Below are positions 1 to 6,603 of a stretch of 9,216 nt of DNA, in pieces (the stretch's first letter is position 1; each line of letters opens with the position of its first letter). Under the pieces are notes generated by a model. The model was not told the origin of the DNA and made no database searches. It saw only the letters and a program-made list of their open reading frames with translations. The translations under genes were made by a program, and so were the position numbers. The stretch spans positions 1 to 9,216 of the forward strand of contig VSND01000108.1 in assembly GCA_009774145.1 (NCBI GenBank), given 5' to 3'. Source of the DNA: Lachnospiraceae bacterium (GTDB lineage Bacteria; Bacillota; Clostridia; Lachnospirales; Lachnospiraceae).

Positions 1-2
1 AT

Positions 3-1055
3 TCAATTAAACTCCGCACATTATCGGACAGCATAGGCCGCATCGGTGCTGAGATTTCCGAAGAACTTTCCGATGTTACCGCACACATTCTGTCCATGTA
101 CGGTTTTGACGCTGAAAGCGCCCTTCCATTAGAGGGTGTGGTGCTCTCTGACAACATAACGACTGTCTCGGCCTCTCAGGATGCAGGACCAGATAAGCCT
201 GGGATCAATGAGGCCATTGCTGCGGTGAATGATTCCCGCGAGGAGAAGATTCCGTTTTCAGCAGCAGAAATAAAAATCGAATCGGTTCCGGAGGAATGCG
301 TCTATGTTTCCATTGATGACATTGGTGTCAAGCACCAAAAGGATTCCCGCAAAGAAGGCTCCGTAAGGGACTATAAGTATGTAGAAAATACAGTCGCTCA
401 TATCCAGTATGGTGATGAGTCATACATACTGACAGGAACAGGCATGAGGAATGTCTTCAAATCTGTCCTTGCATTTCTGCTGGTGAACAATCTCCTCTCA
501 CGGGAACTCGTATTTCTGACCGATGGCGCACAAGATATCAGGAGCCATATCCAGTCAGTCTTTCAATTCCATCCCTATATGGTCATCCTTGACTGGTTCC
601 ATCTCAAGAAAAGATGCCAGGAATGGCTCAGTATGGCAATCCGCGGAAAGGACAGGCGCAACGCCATTCTTGAAAAAGCGCTGCGCTACCTTTGGGCAGG
701 TGATGTGGCGGGTGCTTCAGAATACCTTTCATCCCTGGATCCTGCAGACATCAAGAACAGGAAATGGCTTGATAATCTCCTCGGATACTTCCAGAAAAAA
801 GGCGACGCCATCACCTGTTATGCGTTAAGGGCGAAACTCGGACTCAGGAATTCCAGCAATCCTGTCGAAAAAGCAAACGATCTGGTCGTAGCCGGACGGC
901 AAAAGCACAATGGAATGGCCTGGTCTCCAGAGGGAAGCGGAGCACTTGCCGCTTTGCAGATGATCTACCTGAACAACCAGCCTGATCTATGGTTTCACAG
1001 AAAAGAGCTGTATCTGTTCTCACCTTTACTTGAAAACACAAAAAAAGCAGCATAA
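3..1055 (+). CDS. DDE-type transposase of an insertion sequence (ISLre2/ISKra4-like), 5' end outside window
   Basis: The reading frame is open from the first bases of the window to a TAA at 1053-1055, so the gene begins to the left of the window; the ATG at 96 is internal. About 350 codons are visible. Acidic residues sit where a DDE catalytic core would place them: an IDD motif (codons at about 315-320), LTDGA (Asp at 522-524), ILDWFH (Asp at 591-593), and NPVEKAN (Glu at 867-869), followed by a GMAWS motif near the C-terminus. This arrangement resembles the UPF0236/ISLre2 and ISKra4 transposase groups, but I cannot separate the two by eye. The enzyme would cut and rejoin the ends of its own element. 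The C-terminus looks complete and no frameshift is seen. The right end of the element could not be fixed. Confidence 0.8.
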   Translation, partial: SIKLRTLSDSIGRIGAEISEELSDVTAHILSMYGFDAESALPLEGVVLSDNITTVSASQDAGPDKPGINEAIAAVNDSREEKIPFSAAEIKIESVPEECVYVSIDDIGVKHQKDSRKEGSVRDYKYVENTVAHIQYGDESYILTGTGMRNVFKSVLAFLLVNNLLSRELVFLTDGAQDIRSHIQSVFQFHPYMVILDWFHLKKRCQEWLSMAIRGKDRRNAILEKALRYLWAGDVAGASEYLSSLDPADIKNRKWLDNLLGYFQKKGDAITCYALRAKLGLRNSSNPVEKANDLVVAGRQKHNGMAWSPEGSGALAALQMIYLNNQPDLWFHRKELYLFSPLLENTKKAA

Positions 1056-1269
1056 CCCAAGCCTGCAAATCGTATAGCATTTCCAACACAGACTGCGGAG
1101 TAAAAACAGATAGCAGTCTTGTTTGCGTTCGCTTTTTCTATGATGTTTTTCATCTTCAGGATCATCACTTGAAATCCATCTTTACTTCCGTCACGAATAA
1201 TGTTATTTTTCATATCCCAACCGCACAGGTGGAATTATTTTCATTTCATTTCAAAACGCCGGCCGCAAA
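1056..1269. other. Intergenic stretch downstream of the transposase; probably holds the right end of the IS
   Basis: No convincing gene is present. A 7-bp inverted repeat (1090-1096 with 1113-1119, loop 16) lies 35 bases after the transposase stop but lacks a proper T-run, so it is a weak terminator or IS-end candidate. No terminal inverted repeat or target duplication can be assigned because the left end of the element is outside the window. Confidence 0.35.
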
Positions 1270-1308
1270 AAACAGAGATGTGATAAAACAACACTCACAT
1301 CTCTGTTT
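1270..1308 (-). terminator. Intrinsic terminator of the corrinoid methyltransferase cluster
   Basis: A perfect 14-bp inverted repeat (1270-1283 with 1295-1308, loop of 11) is followed on the minus strand by a run of T (complement of the A-run at 1265-1270). It lies about 30 bases past the stop codon of the URO-D-type methyltransferase, so it should end that minus-strand transcript. The transposase transcript arriving from the other side meets the hairpin without a T-run. Confidence 0.85.
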
Positions 1309-1339
1309 CCCCTGTAGGGAATGGCCAGACAAAATTTTA

Positions 1340-2329
1340 TTAAAACATTTCTTTACTCATCTTATCAATCTCTGCGGAAACAGCCTCATACACACCCGGG
1401 AATGTAGATACGGCCAGTCCCTGGCTCAAATTCGGTATAAAATATCTGGTTCCGCAGTTTTTGCATGTCTTTTGCACCTCTTCTGCAGCCAGCTTTGGCG
1501 TCCAGTCCGGACGGTCAACGGACGCAGAATCAATACCTCCCATAAATGTGATCTTTCCGCCATATTTTTCGATCAGTTCCGGAATGTTATTGGTATTCAT
1601 CACACCCTGCCACACATCGATCCCCATATCGATCATATCCGGCACCAGAGTGGCTGCATAGGAATCGGAATGGTGCACAATGATCTCCACGCCGTGCGAC
1701 TTGAAATATCCGTATATCTTCTCATATGCGGGCTTTATAAATTCGCGGAACATCTCCGGTGAGACAAAAGTCGATATCTGGCTGCCCCAGTCATCATGAT
1801 GGAACACCGCATCCGGCTTCAGATATCTGCAGATCTGTTCGGCATACTTCAGTTCCCATTCTGTCAGAAAATCAATGAGCTCATGCATCTCATCCGGATA
1901 TTCATAAAACGCCACCAGACAGTTCTGGATCTCCAGCAGATGATGGCACATCTCGAAAATTCCAGGCGCCAGAATCGCAGTAACATATTCTTCGTTACGG
2001 TCAATCTTCTCCGCCATGGCAACATAAGGCGCCCAGTCTTCCTCCGTATAATTCAGATCCGGCTCCTGAATATAATCACGCCAGTTTTCAATATCTTTAA
2101 TGACGATCTTATCAGGCGTATGTACCGGAAAGCCTCCCGGAAATCCTTCCGGCCAGGTCCATGTGACTCCCCATGCCCCTACGACATTCTCCTGCCCATA
2201 AGCGACCACCGGATATTTGGCAAGGAACGGAGTCCCCATGACAATATTCAGATATTCATACTGGTTCACATAGCGGTCCGGGCTGCCGCCGCGGATTGTT
2301 TCCAAAAAATTCTGCCTTTTTGTGAGCAT
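1340..2329 (-). CDS. URO-D-family methyltransferase (MT-I-type, methyl donor:corrinoid protein)
   Basis: A 329-residue protein of the uroporphyrinogen decarboxylase fold family, in the branch used as substrate-specific methyltransferases rather than in haem synthesis. Visible family features are the HHDDWGSQ segment (177-184), an SPEMFREFIKP segment (190-200), the VHHSDS segment (218-223) on the strand where related MtaA/MtbA enzymes carry a zinc-binding HxC, the FMGGID loop (262-267), and a C-terminal STFPGVYEAV segment (308-317). The neighbouring corrinoid protein and MT-II remnant indicate that it transfers a methyl group from a small donor to the Co(I) corrinoid. Phenyl methyl ethers such as vanillate or veratrol are typical donors for this clade, but the donor here is unknown. 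The start is supported by AGGAGGAGG at 2335-2343, five bases ahead of the ATG. The gene starts 16 bases after the corrinoid protein stop and is intact. Confidence 0.85.
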   Translation of the reverse strand: MLTKRQNFLETIRGGSPDRYVNQYEYLNIVMGTPFLAKYPVVAYGQENVVGAWGVTWTWPEGFPGGFPVHTPDKIVIKDIENWRDYIQEPDLNYTEEDWAPYVAMAEKIDRNEEYVTAILAPGIFEMCHHLLEIQNCLVAFYEYPDEMHELIDFLTEWELKYAEQICRYLKPDAVFHHDDWGSQISTFVSPEMFREFIKPAYEKIYGYFKSHGVEIIVHHSDSYAATLVPDMIDMGIDVWQGVMNTNNIPELIEKYGGKITFMGGIDSASVDRPDWTPKLAAEEVQKTCKNCGTRYFIPNLSQGLAVSTFPGVYEAVSAEIDKMSKEMF

Positions 2330-2345
2330 AGTAACCTCCTCCTGC

Positions 2346-2975
2346 CTATGCGGCTAATTCTTTTGCTTTCTTTGCAGCGGAAGCAGCATCCGGCGTATAT
2401 GCGTCTGCACCGATGGTATCCGCAAATTCCTGCGTGATCGGAGCGCCGCCGACCATAACCCGGACTTTCGAACGCCAGGAAGCCTCATTGATCGCCGCCA
2501 CGGTCTGCTGCAGCGCAGGCATGGTCGTCGTCAGCAGGGCAGAGCAGGCGATGATCTTCGTATCCGGATTTTCCTCGTAAGTACGCAGGAAATTCTCAAC
2601 AGGAACGTCAACTCCCAGGTCAATGACCTCAAAACCGGCGGATTCGATCATCATGGCCACCAGATTCTTTCCGATGTCATGCAGGTCTCCGGCTACTGTA
2701 CCGATGATTACCTTTCCCAGTGCGCCAGACGCACCAGATGCCAGATGAGGCTTTAAGACCTCAACCCCCTTTTTCATCGCTTTGGCAGCAATGAGCATCT
2801 CCGGAACAAAAATCACACCATTTTTAAAATTTTCGCCGACCACATCCATCGCAGCGATCATCGTATCCAGCAAAGCGCCGGCTTCGCATCCCTCATCCAG
2901 CGCTTCCTGCACCGCCGCCGGAACCAGTTTCGCTTTCCCCCGGGTAACCAGATCATTTACTTTTTCCATACTCAT
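2346..2975 (-). CDS. Corrinoid (cobalamin-binding) methyl-carrier protein
   Basis: A 209-residue protein with the two-part layout of MtaC/MtbC/MtvC-type corrinoid proteins. The N-terminal helical cap spans about residues 1-85. The C-terminal B12-binding Rossmann domain follows, with the DLHDIGKN motif at 97-104 whose His99 is the lower axial cobalt ligand, the SALLTTTM segment at 135-142 and a VGGAPI turn near 155-160. It carries the methyl group on cobalt between the substrate methyltransferase and the methyltetrahydrofolate-forming enzyme, in the cytoplasm. The start at 2975 is chosen because AAAGGGG at 2984-2990 lies eight bases upstream; a longer frame to 3014 has no such site, and a second ATG at 2969 is possible. 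It lies between the MT-I gene (16 bases downstream) and the broken MT-II gene (67 bases upstream). The reading frame is intact. Confidence 0.92.
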   Translation of the reverse strand: MSMEKVNDLVTRGKAKLVPAAVQEALDEGCEAGALLDTMIAAMDVVGENFKNGVIFVPEMLIAAKAMKKGVEVLKPHLASGASGALGKVIIGTVAGDLHDIGKNLVAMMIESAGFEVIDLGVDVPVENFLRTYEENPDTKIIACSALLTTTMPALQQTVAAINEASWRSKVRVMVGGAPITQEFADTIGADAYTPDAASAAKKAKELAA

Positions 2976-2983
2976 TTTTGTTT

Positions 2984-2990
2984 CCCCTTT
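2984..2990 (-). promoter_or_regulatory. Ribosome binding site that fixes the corrinoid protein start
   Basis: AAAGGGG on the minus strand, eight bases before the ATG at 2975-2973. It argues against the upstream ATG at 3014 as the start. Confidence 0.75.
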
Positions 2991-3042
2991 CTGTTTGTCA
3001 TCTATTCCTCTCACAATGGATTCTCAGCCCACTGCAGTATAC

Positions 3043-3611
3043 TTATTTTTTGACCGGTCCGAACAGGCCTTCCCGATAAGCGCTGATATATTCCATACAA
3101 TAATCATCCAGTCCCAGCAGCGCTTCTGTCGCATAGATCAGTCCCATCATGTCCCGGTTGGTCGGATCCAGAATCGCGCTGTCCAGCCCGGCACCTTCAG
3201 ACGGTCCGCAGCATTTTTCGGAATTCCCGTGTCGTCCGATAACAGCGCAATGACCTGCCACCCTTTATTTTCCGCCAGAACCGGAAAGATCTTGTCGATC
3301 TTGTCGCCTTCTCCCGATACGGAATTGATCAGGCCCGGTTTTTTGCAGAATTTCCATGCCTTCGTCAGAACATCCGCGCTGGGACTGTCCACTGCAATGG
3401 GAAGATCCGTAACCTCCTGAATGCAGTCAATCATCCAGTGCAGCGTCTCAACTTCTTCTGTCTCCGGTACGGATGCACAGCAGTCGATAAAAGTTGCCCC
3501 GGCTTTTTCCTGAGCAAGCGCACGCTCTTTGATGAACGCTGCATCCCGTCTGGCAATCGCCTCTGCAACCGCCGGAATGGAACCGTTGATTTTCTCGCCA
3601 ATGATAATCAT
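3043..3611 (-). pseudogene. Broken methyltetrahydrofolate:corrinoid methyltransferase (MT-II) gene with internal deletion and frame change
   Basis: Two overlapping frames together form one recognisable pterin-binding (DHPS-like TIM barrel) methyltransferase. The first frame runs from the ATG at 3611 and matches the family for about 140 residues: IIIGEKING at the N-terminus, an FIDCCASVP segment at 41-49, AVDSPSADV at 73-81, a KPGLINSVSGEGDK stretch at 91-104 and DDTGIPKNAADRLK near 126-139. It then runs out of homology and stops at 3147. The second frame supplies the C-terminus, GLDSAILDPTNRD through GPVKK, ending at 3043. The joint lies near 3190-3196. The summed conserved parts are about 189 residues against roughly 265 in the family, so about 75-85 residues of the barrel core, including the expected NISFGLP region, are missing. 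The product should not fold or function. The start has an AGAGG site upstream. Confidence 0.85.
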
Positions 3612-3630
3612 CGTGTGAACCTCTTTATAA

Positions 3631-4419
3631 AATACTCATTTCTATGACCGGCATCAGGAATACCACAGCATCGACGACATCGTATATTCGCTTTTAAGCG
3701 GGCAGGCGCCGGATGCCGCAGATATTGCCCTGCTTCTGGAGACACTGAAATGGAAGAAATCGGATCAGTATCTGTGCGTTCGGTTCCGGAGCCAGTCCCC
3801 GGACGCCACAGAGATATTAGGACACGTTCTGCACAGCGATCTGTTTCTGCGGTTTCCGAACAGCTATATTATGTACGTGGAACATCAGCAGTGCATCGTT
3901 CTGAACTTAAGCAGAGAAAAGATTCCCGCTTCCCAGGTGCGCCACCTTCTCGCCCCTCTGTGCCGGGACTATTTTCTCTATGCCGGGATCTCTTCTCCTG
4001 TCCGCAGCATCGAAGAACTGAAATTTGCCTTCCTGCAGGCGGAACTGGCACTGGAAAAGGCATTTTATCTGCATAATGAACAGTGGGCGGTTCCCTTCTC
4101 TGCCTGTGTCCTTGACTATCTGCTGAAGCATATCCCGCCAGAACTGCCTCCCGGATATCTGACCGCTCCGGAACTGCTTGCTCTGATGGAATATGACCGT
4201 GAAAAAAACACGCAGTATTTTCCTACTCTGCGTGCTTTTCTTCTGAATGAGCGCAATATTTCCAGAACATCAAAAGCCATGATCATCCATCGTACGACGC
4301 TGGTCTACCGGCTGAAGAAGATCCAGTCCATGACCAGTATCAATCTGGATGACCCGGAGGAACGGCTTTATCTGCTTCTTTCGCTCCGTCTGCTGGAGTC
4401 GGCAGACGGATATTTTTAA
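3631..4419 (+). pseudogene. 5'-truncated PucR/CdaR-type transcriptional regulator (C-terminal remnant)
   Basis: The frame is open from 3631 (after a TAA at 3628-3630) to the TAA at 4417-4419, about 262 codons. Family-like sequence begins at about 3640. It has the features of clostridial PucR C-terminal regulators: a DDIVYSLLSG segment, LLETLKWKKSD, a middle domain with a YAGISSPVRS segment, the TQYFPTLRAFLLNERN stretch, and the C-terminal helix-turn-helix around MIIHRTTLVYRLKKI (from 4279). The only in-frame ATG is at 3871, inside the conserved domain and without a ribosome binding site. The gene points away from the MT-II gene, whose start lies only about 30 bases away, so the N-terminal half and the expected divergent promoter are missing. 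Such a regulator would have controlled the adjacent methyltransferase cluster. An alternative is expression of a short HTH fragment from 3871, which I consider unlikely. Confidence 0.75.
4385..4417 (+). terminator. Probable intrinsic terminator overlapping the end of the regulator remnant
   Basis: A 9-bp inverted repeat (4385-4393 with 4402-4410, loop of 8) made largely of G and C is followed by TATTTTT and then TTTTTT at 4421-4426. The hairpin is formed by the last codons of the regulator remnant, so coding and terminator sequence overlap. No T-run follows the hairpin on the minus strand. Confidence 0.55.
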
Positions 4420-4532
4420 ATTTTTTCCAAAGATTTTTCGATTCCGAATGCCTCCTTATGGAAAACAGATTTCAGATTCTTTTGTCTGTCATTTCCAACC
4501 CGCATGCTGAAAGCGGAAACACAGATACCCGG
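4420..4532. other. Intergenic stretch between converging regulator remnant and pyrophosphatase gene
   Basis: Apart from the T-run of the regulator terminator, nothing definite is seen. An interrupted inverted repeat around 4459-4500 lacks a T-run on either strand, so no clear terminator for the pyrophosphatase operon was found. Confidence 0.4.
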
Positions 4533-6182
4533 TCAGCCTCCCATGTAATCGCTGATTACCTGAGAAAGCGCCGGAAGGATCTGCTGCTTTCGGGAGAGCA
4601 GATTCTCCTGGAACGTATGTTCTTCTCCCCCGCGGTCAGGAAATGCCTCTGCCGCCCAGGAAGAACGGTCTCCGCCTGCATAGACAACGGAACCATTTTC
4701 CAGAATGCTGGTAAATACAAGCACTGCCAGGTCGATCTGTTTCTTCCTGCAGAAACGCTCCAGCGCCCCTGCAATCTCCTGCGCATCGGTCCGTGTCTCC
4801 TTTGCAGACGGAACGATGACCTGAGAGATGGAAAGTTTGCAGGAATGGATGTCATAGATCTTCCGATCCTGATTGATCATATCCGGAAAGCTCACTTTCT
4901 CCTGACTGGCCGTAACGGTAAATAATTCTTCCGCAAACTCTTCCATATCCAGATCCGCAAGAGCCGCCAGAATATTGGCTGTAGACCTGTCCCGGTCCGT
5001 GGTCGTCGGTGAATGAAAATTCATGGTATCCGACAAAATCGCGCCGAGAAGCAGTCCGGCCAGGGCGGACGGAATCAGCATCTGATTCTCCCGGAAGATT
5101 GTCGCAATGATCGTAGCTGTGGAACCCACGATCTCATTTCGAAAGGAAACCGGCTGTGAGGTGGTAAAATCATTGATCCTGTGATGATCGATGACCTCCA
5201 GCACCTTGCCCTTTTCCACCGCATTGACCGACTGGGAAAATTCATTGTGATCCACCAGAATCAGTTTACGCTTCCTGGAATCCATAATATGATATCTGGA
5301 AATATATCCCACCAGCCGGTCTTCCTGATCCACGACCGGATAGACGCGGTAACGGCTCCGGAGCATCTTGTTCCCCACATCCTCTGCCAGTTCGTTGGAA
5401 TGGAAAGAAACCAGCTTCGTCTTCATGATGCGCTCTACAGACGGCGCAAAATACAGATAGCGGGACGTATTCATGCTTCCGTATCCGGAACGGATGATCG
5501 GACAGTGGCATTCTCTTGCAGCATCAACGACTCTGTCCTCTACCTGATCCGTCCACACAACGATCAGCATGCCTGCGCCCCGCCGGATGAGCTTCAGCTG
5601 CGCTTCTGTATTCGCCCCCACAATGACGATCCGGTCTTTTACGTCAAAATTTTCCAGACGCTCCAGCTCCGTCATGGCAATGATGCTGACTTTCCCATTG
5701 ATGCAGGACTGTTCATCATCATATACCATGGTGCCCTGTATCGTTTTCCGGATATTTTCCGTCGGCGTATGTGCCAGAATATCAATGGACATGGCTGTGT
5801 CATCAAGGCCGACCACCGCAAGATCGGATTTCGTCACCATACCTGTCAGATGCTGTTTTTCATCCACAATGCCGCAGTAGGCATGATTATCCTTCTGCAT
5901 GATCTTCAGCGTCTCATAGATCGTCGTATCCGGCGTAATGGAGACCGGTGCATCCATATCGATCTCGGACAGCTTCATCCGGGCATCCTGCAAAAGCACC
6001 GGTTCCGGAAAGCCGAAACGGGAAAGCAGATAACGCGTCTCCTGATTCAGCGCGCCCAGACGACATGGAACCGCATGCACACCCATGGAACGCTTGAAAA
6101 ATGCGTAGGCGATGGAAGACGCAATGGAATCGGTATCCGGATGACGATGCCCGGTAATGTATACAGGATCTTTTTTCTTCAT
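4533..6182 (-). CDS. ppaC: Manganese-dependent family II inorganic pyrophosphatase with CBS-DRTGG-CBS regulatory insert
   Basis: A 549-residue enzyme that hydrolyses pyrophosphate to phosphate in the cytoplasm. The N-terminal DHH domain opens with GHRHPDTDS (11-19), giving metal ligands His12, Asp16 and Asp18. It is split by a regulatory insert: CBS motif about 73-125, DRTGG-type domain about 140-250, and second CBS motif about 252-305. The catalytic domain resumes with VDHNE (310-314), the DHH triad at 332-334 and SDTMNFHSP (384-392). The C-terminal DHHA2 domain ends with an SRKQQ motif (530-534) that binds substrate phosphate. The length fits the DRTGG-containing class; plain family II enzymes are about 310 residues. 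In this class the insert binds adenine nucleotides: AMP and ADP inhibit, and ATP or diadenosine polyphosphates activate. The start follows AAGGGGG at 6188-6194 with a five-base spacer, ten bases after the MoaE-like stop. It is the last gene of the operon. Confidence 0.95.
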   Translation of the reverse strand: MKKKDPVYITGHRHPDTDSIASSIAYAFFKRSMGVHAVPCRLGALNQETRYLLSRFGFPEPVLLQDARMKLSEIDMDAPVSITPDTTIYETLKIMQKDNHAYCGIVDEKQHLTGMVTKSDLAVVGLDDTAMSIDILAHTPTENIRKTIQGTMVYDDEQSCINGKVSIIAMTELERLENFDVKDRIVIVGANTEAQLKLIRRGAGMLIVVWTDQVEDRVVDAARECHCPIIRSGYGSMNTSRYLYFAPSVERIMKTKLVSFHSNELAEDVGNKMLRSRYRVYPVVDQEDRLVGYISRYHIMDSRKRKLILVDHNEFSQSVNAVEKGKVLEVIDHHRINDFTTSQPVSFRNEIVGSTATIIATIFRENQMLIPSALAGLLLGAILSDTMNFHSPTTTDRDRSTANILAALADLDMEEFAEELFTVTASQEKVSFPDMINQDRKIYDIHSCKLSISQVIVPSAKETRTDAQEIAGALERFCRKKQIDLAVLVFTSILENGSVVYAGGDRSSWAAEAFPDRGGEEHTFQENLLSRKQQILPALSQVISDYMGG

Positions 6183-6187
6183 GTTAT

Positions 6188-6196
6188 CCCCCTTAA
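6188..6196 (-). promoter_or_regulatory. Ribosome binding site of the pyrophosphatase gene, overlapping the moaE stop codon
   Basis: AAGGGGG (6188-6194) shares bases with the TAA stop at 6195-6193, five bases ahead of the ATG at 6182. This geometry favours translational coupling of the two genes. Confidence 0.7.
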
Positions 6197-6588
6197 AATA
6201 TCTCTTTCTCTTTCACGCAGTTTGATTTGATCTCTTCTACCAGTGCCTGAAGGGCATCGATCACATGAGGGCGAATGTCTCCCCCTACAAGAACCCTCAT
6301 CATATCATCCCCCGGTTCCAGTTCTCCCTGATTCAGCCATACTCTTACATAACAGATTCCCGGCATTTCCTCCGCCCTCCGGATCGCTTCCGAGACCTTC
6401 TGCTCCTCATACGACAATACCAGCCCTCTCACCGGCGGCACATCCTTTTCTCCTTCCCGGACGCTGGCTCTGGCCGACTGTCTCACGACCCCGGCGTGAA
6501 ACAGATACATGCCGCAGGATAAAGCCTGCGGATCTTCTTTTGCCTCCTGAAGCCACTGATCCATGGAAGGCGCCTTTTCTCCTGTCAT
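6193..6588 (-). CDS. moaE: MoaE-like protein (molybdopterin synthase large subunit homologue)
   Basis: A 131-residue protein with the pattern of MoaE, which with MoaD puts the dithiolene sulfurs into precursor Z (cyclic pyranopterin monophosphate) during molybdenum cofactor synthesis. Visible matches are HAGVVR (31-36, with the Arg equivalent to E. coli Arg39), NQGELEPGDD (86-95), GGDIRPHV (102-109) and the lysine-rich C-terminus with K121 and K126, which align with the E. coli catalytic lysines. The position of E. coli His103 appears to be Ile105 here, while the next Arg is kept. No moaD or other cofactor gene is in the window, so the role is less certain than the family. The start at 6588 is chosen over an upstream frame extension because AAAGGGGG at 6596-6603 lies seven bases before it. 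The gene follows the carboxypeptidase by 13 bases and precedes the pyrophosphatase by 10. Confidence 0.78.
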   Translation of the reverse strand: MTGEKAPSMDQWLQEAKEDPQALSCGMYLFHAGVVRQSARASVREGEKDVPPVRGLVLSYEEQKVSEAIRRAEEMPGICYVRVWLNQGELEPGDDMMRVLVGGDIRPHVIDALQALVEEIKSNCVKEKEIF

Positions 6589-6595
6589 ACAGTTT

Positions 6596-6603
6596 CCCCC
6601 TTT
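6596..6603 (-). promoter_or_regulatory. Ribosome binding site of the MoaE-like gene, overlapping the carboxypeptidase stop codon
   Basis: AAAGGGGG shares bases with the TAA stop at 6604-6602 and sits seven bases before the ATG at 6588. It decides the start at 6588 and suggests translational coupling. Confidence 0.75.

Noticed and set aside
995..1213. Minus-strand 72-codon frame past the transposase end
   Set aside because: The first 30 residues look faintly protein-like, but the rest is antisense to the transposase C-terminus and no spaced ribosome binding site is present.
1169..2437. Plus-strand open frames opposite the MT-I and corrinoid genes
   Set aside because: They mirror the codon structure of the well-supported minus-strand genes and show no family features.
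2976..3014. Longer start of the corrinoid protein
   Set aside because: The added 13 residues include the ribosome binding site itself and do not resemble family N-termini.
4459..4500. Interrupted inverted repeat as a terminator for the pyrophosphatase operon
   Set aside because: Stem pairs are split by unequal bulges and no T-run follows on either strand.
5181..6230. Long plus-strand open frame (349 codons) opposite the pyrophosphatase
   Set aside because: It is antisense to a gene with complete catalytic motifs, has His/Arg-rich composition typical of a shadow frame, and no ribosome binding site.
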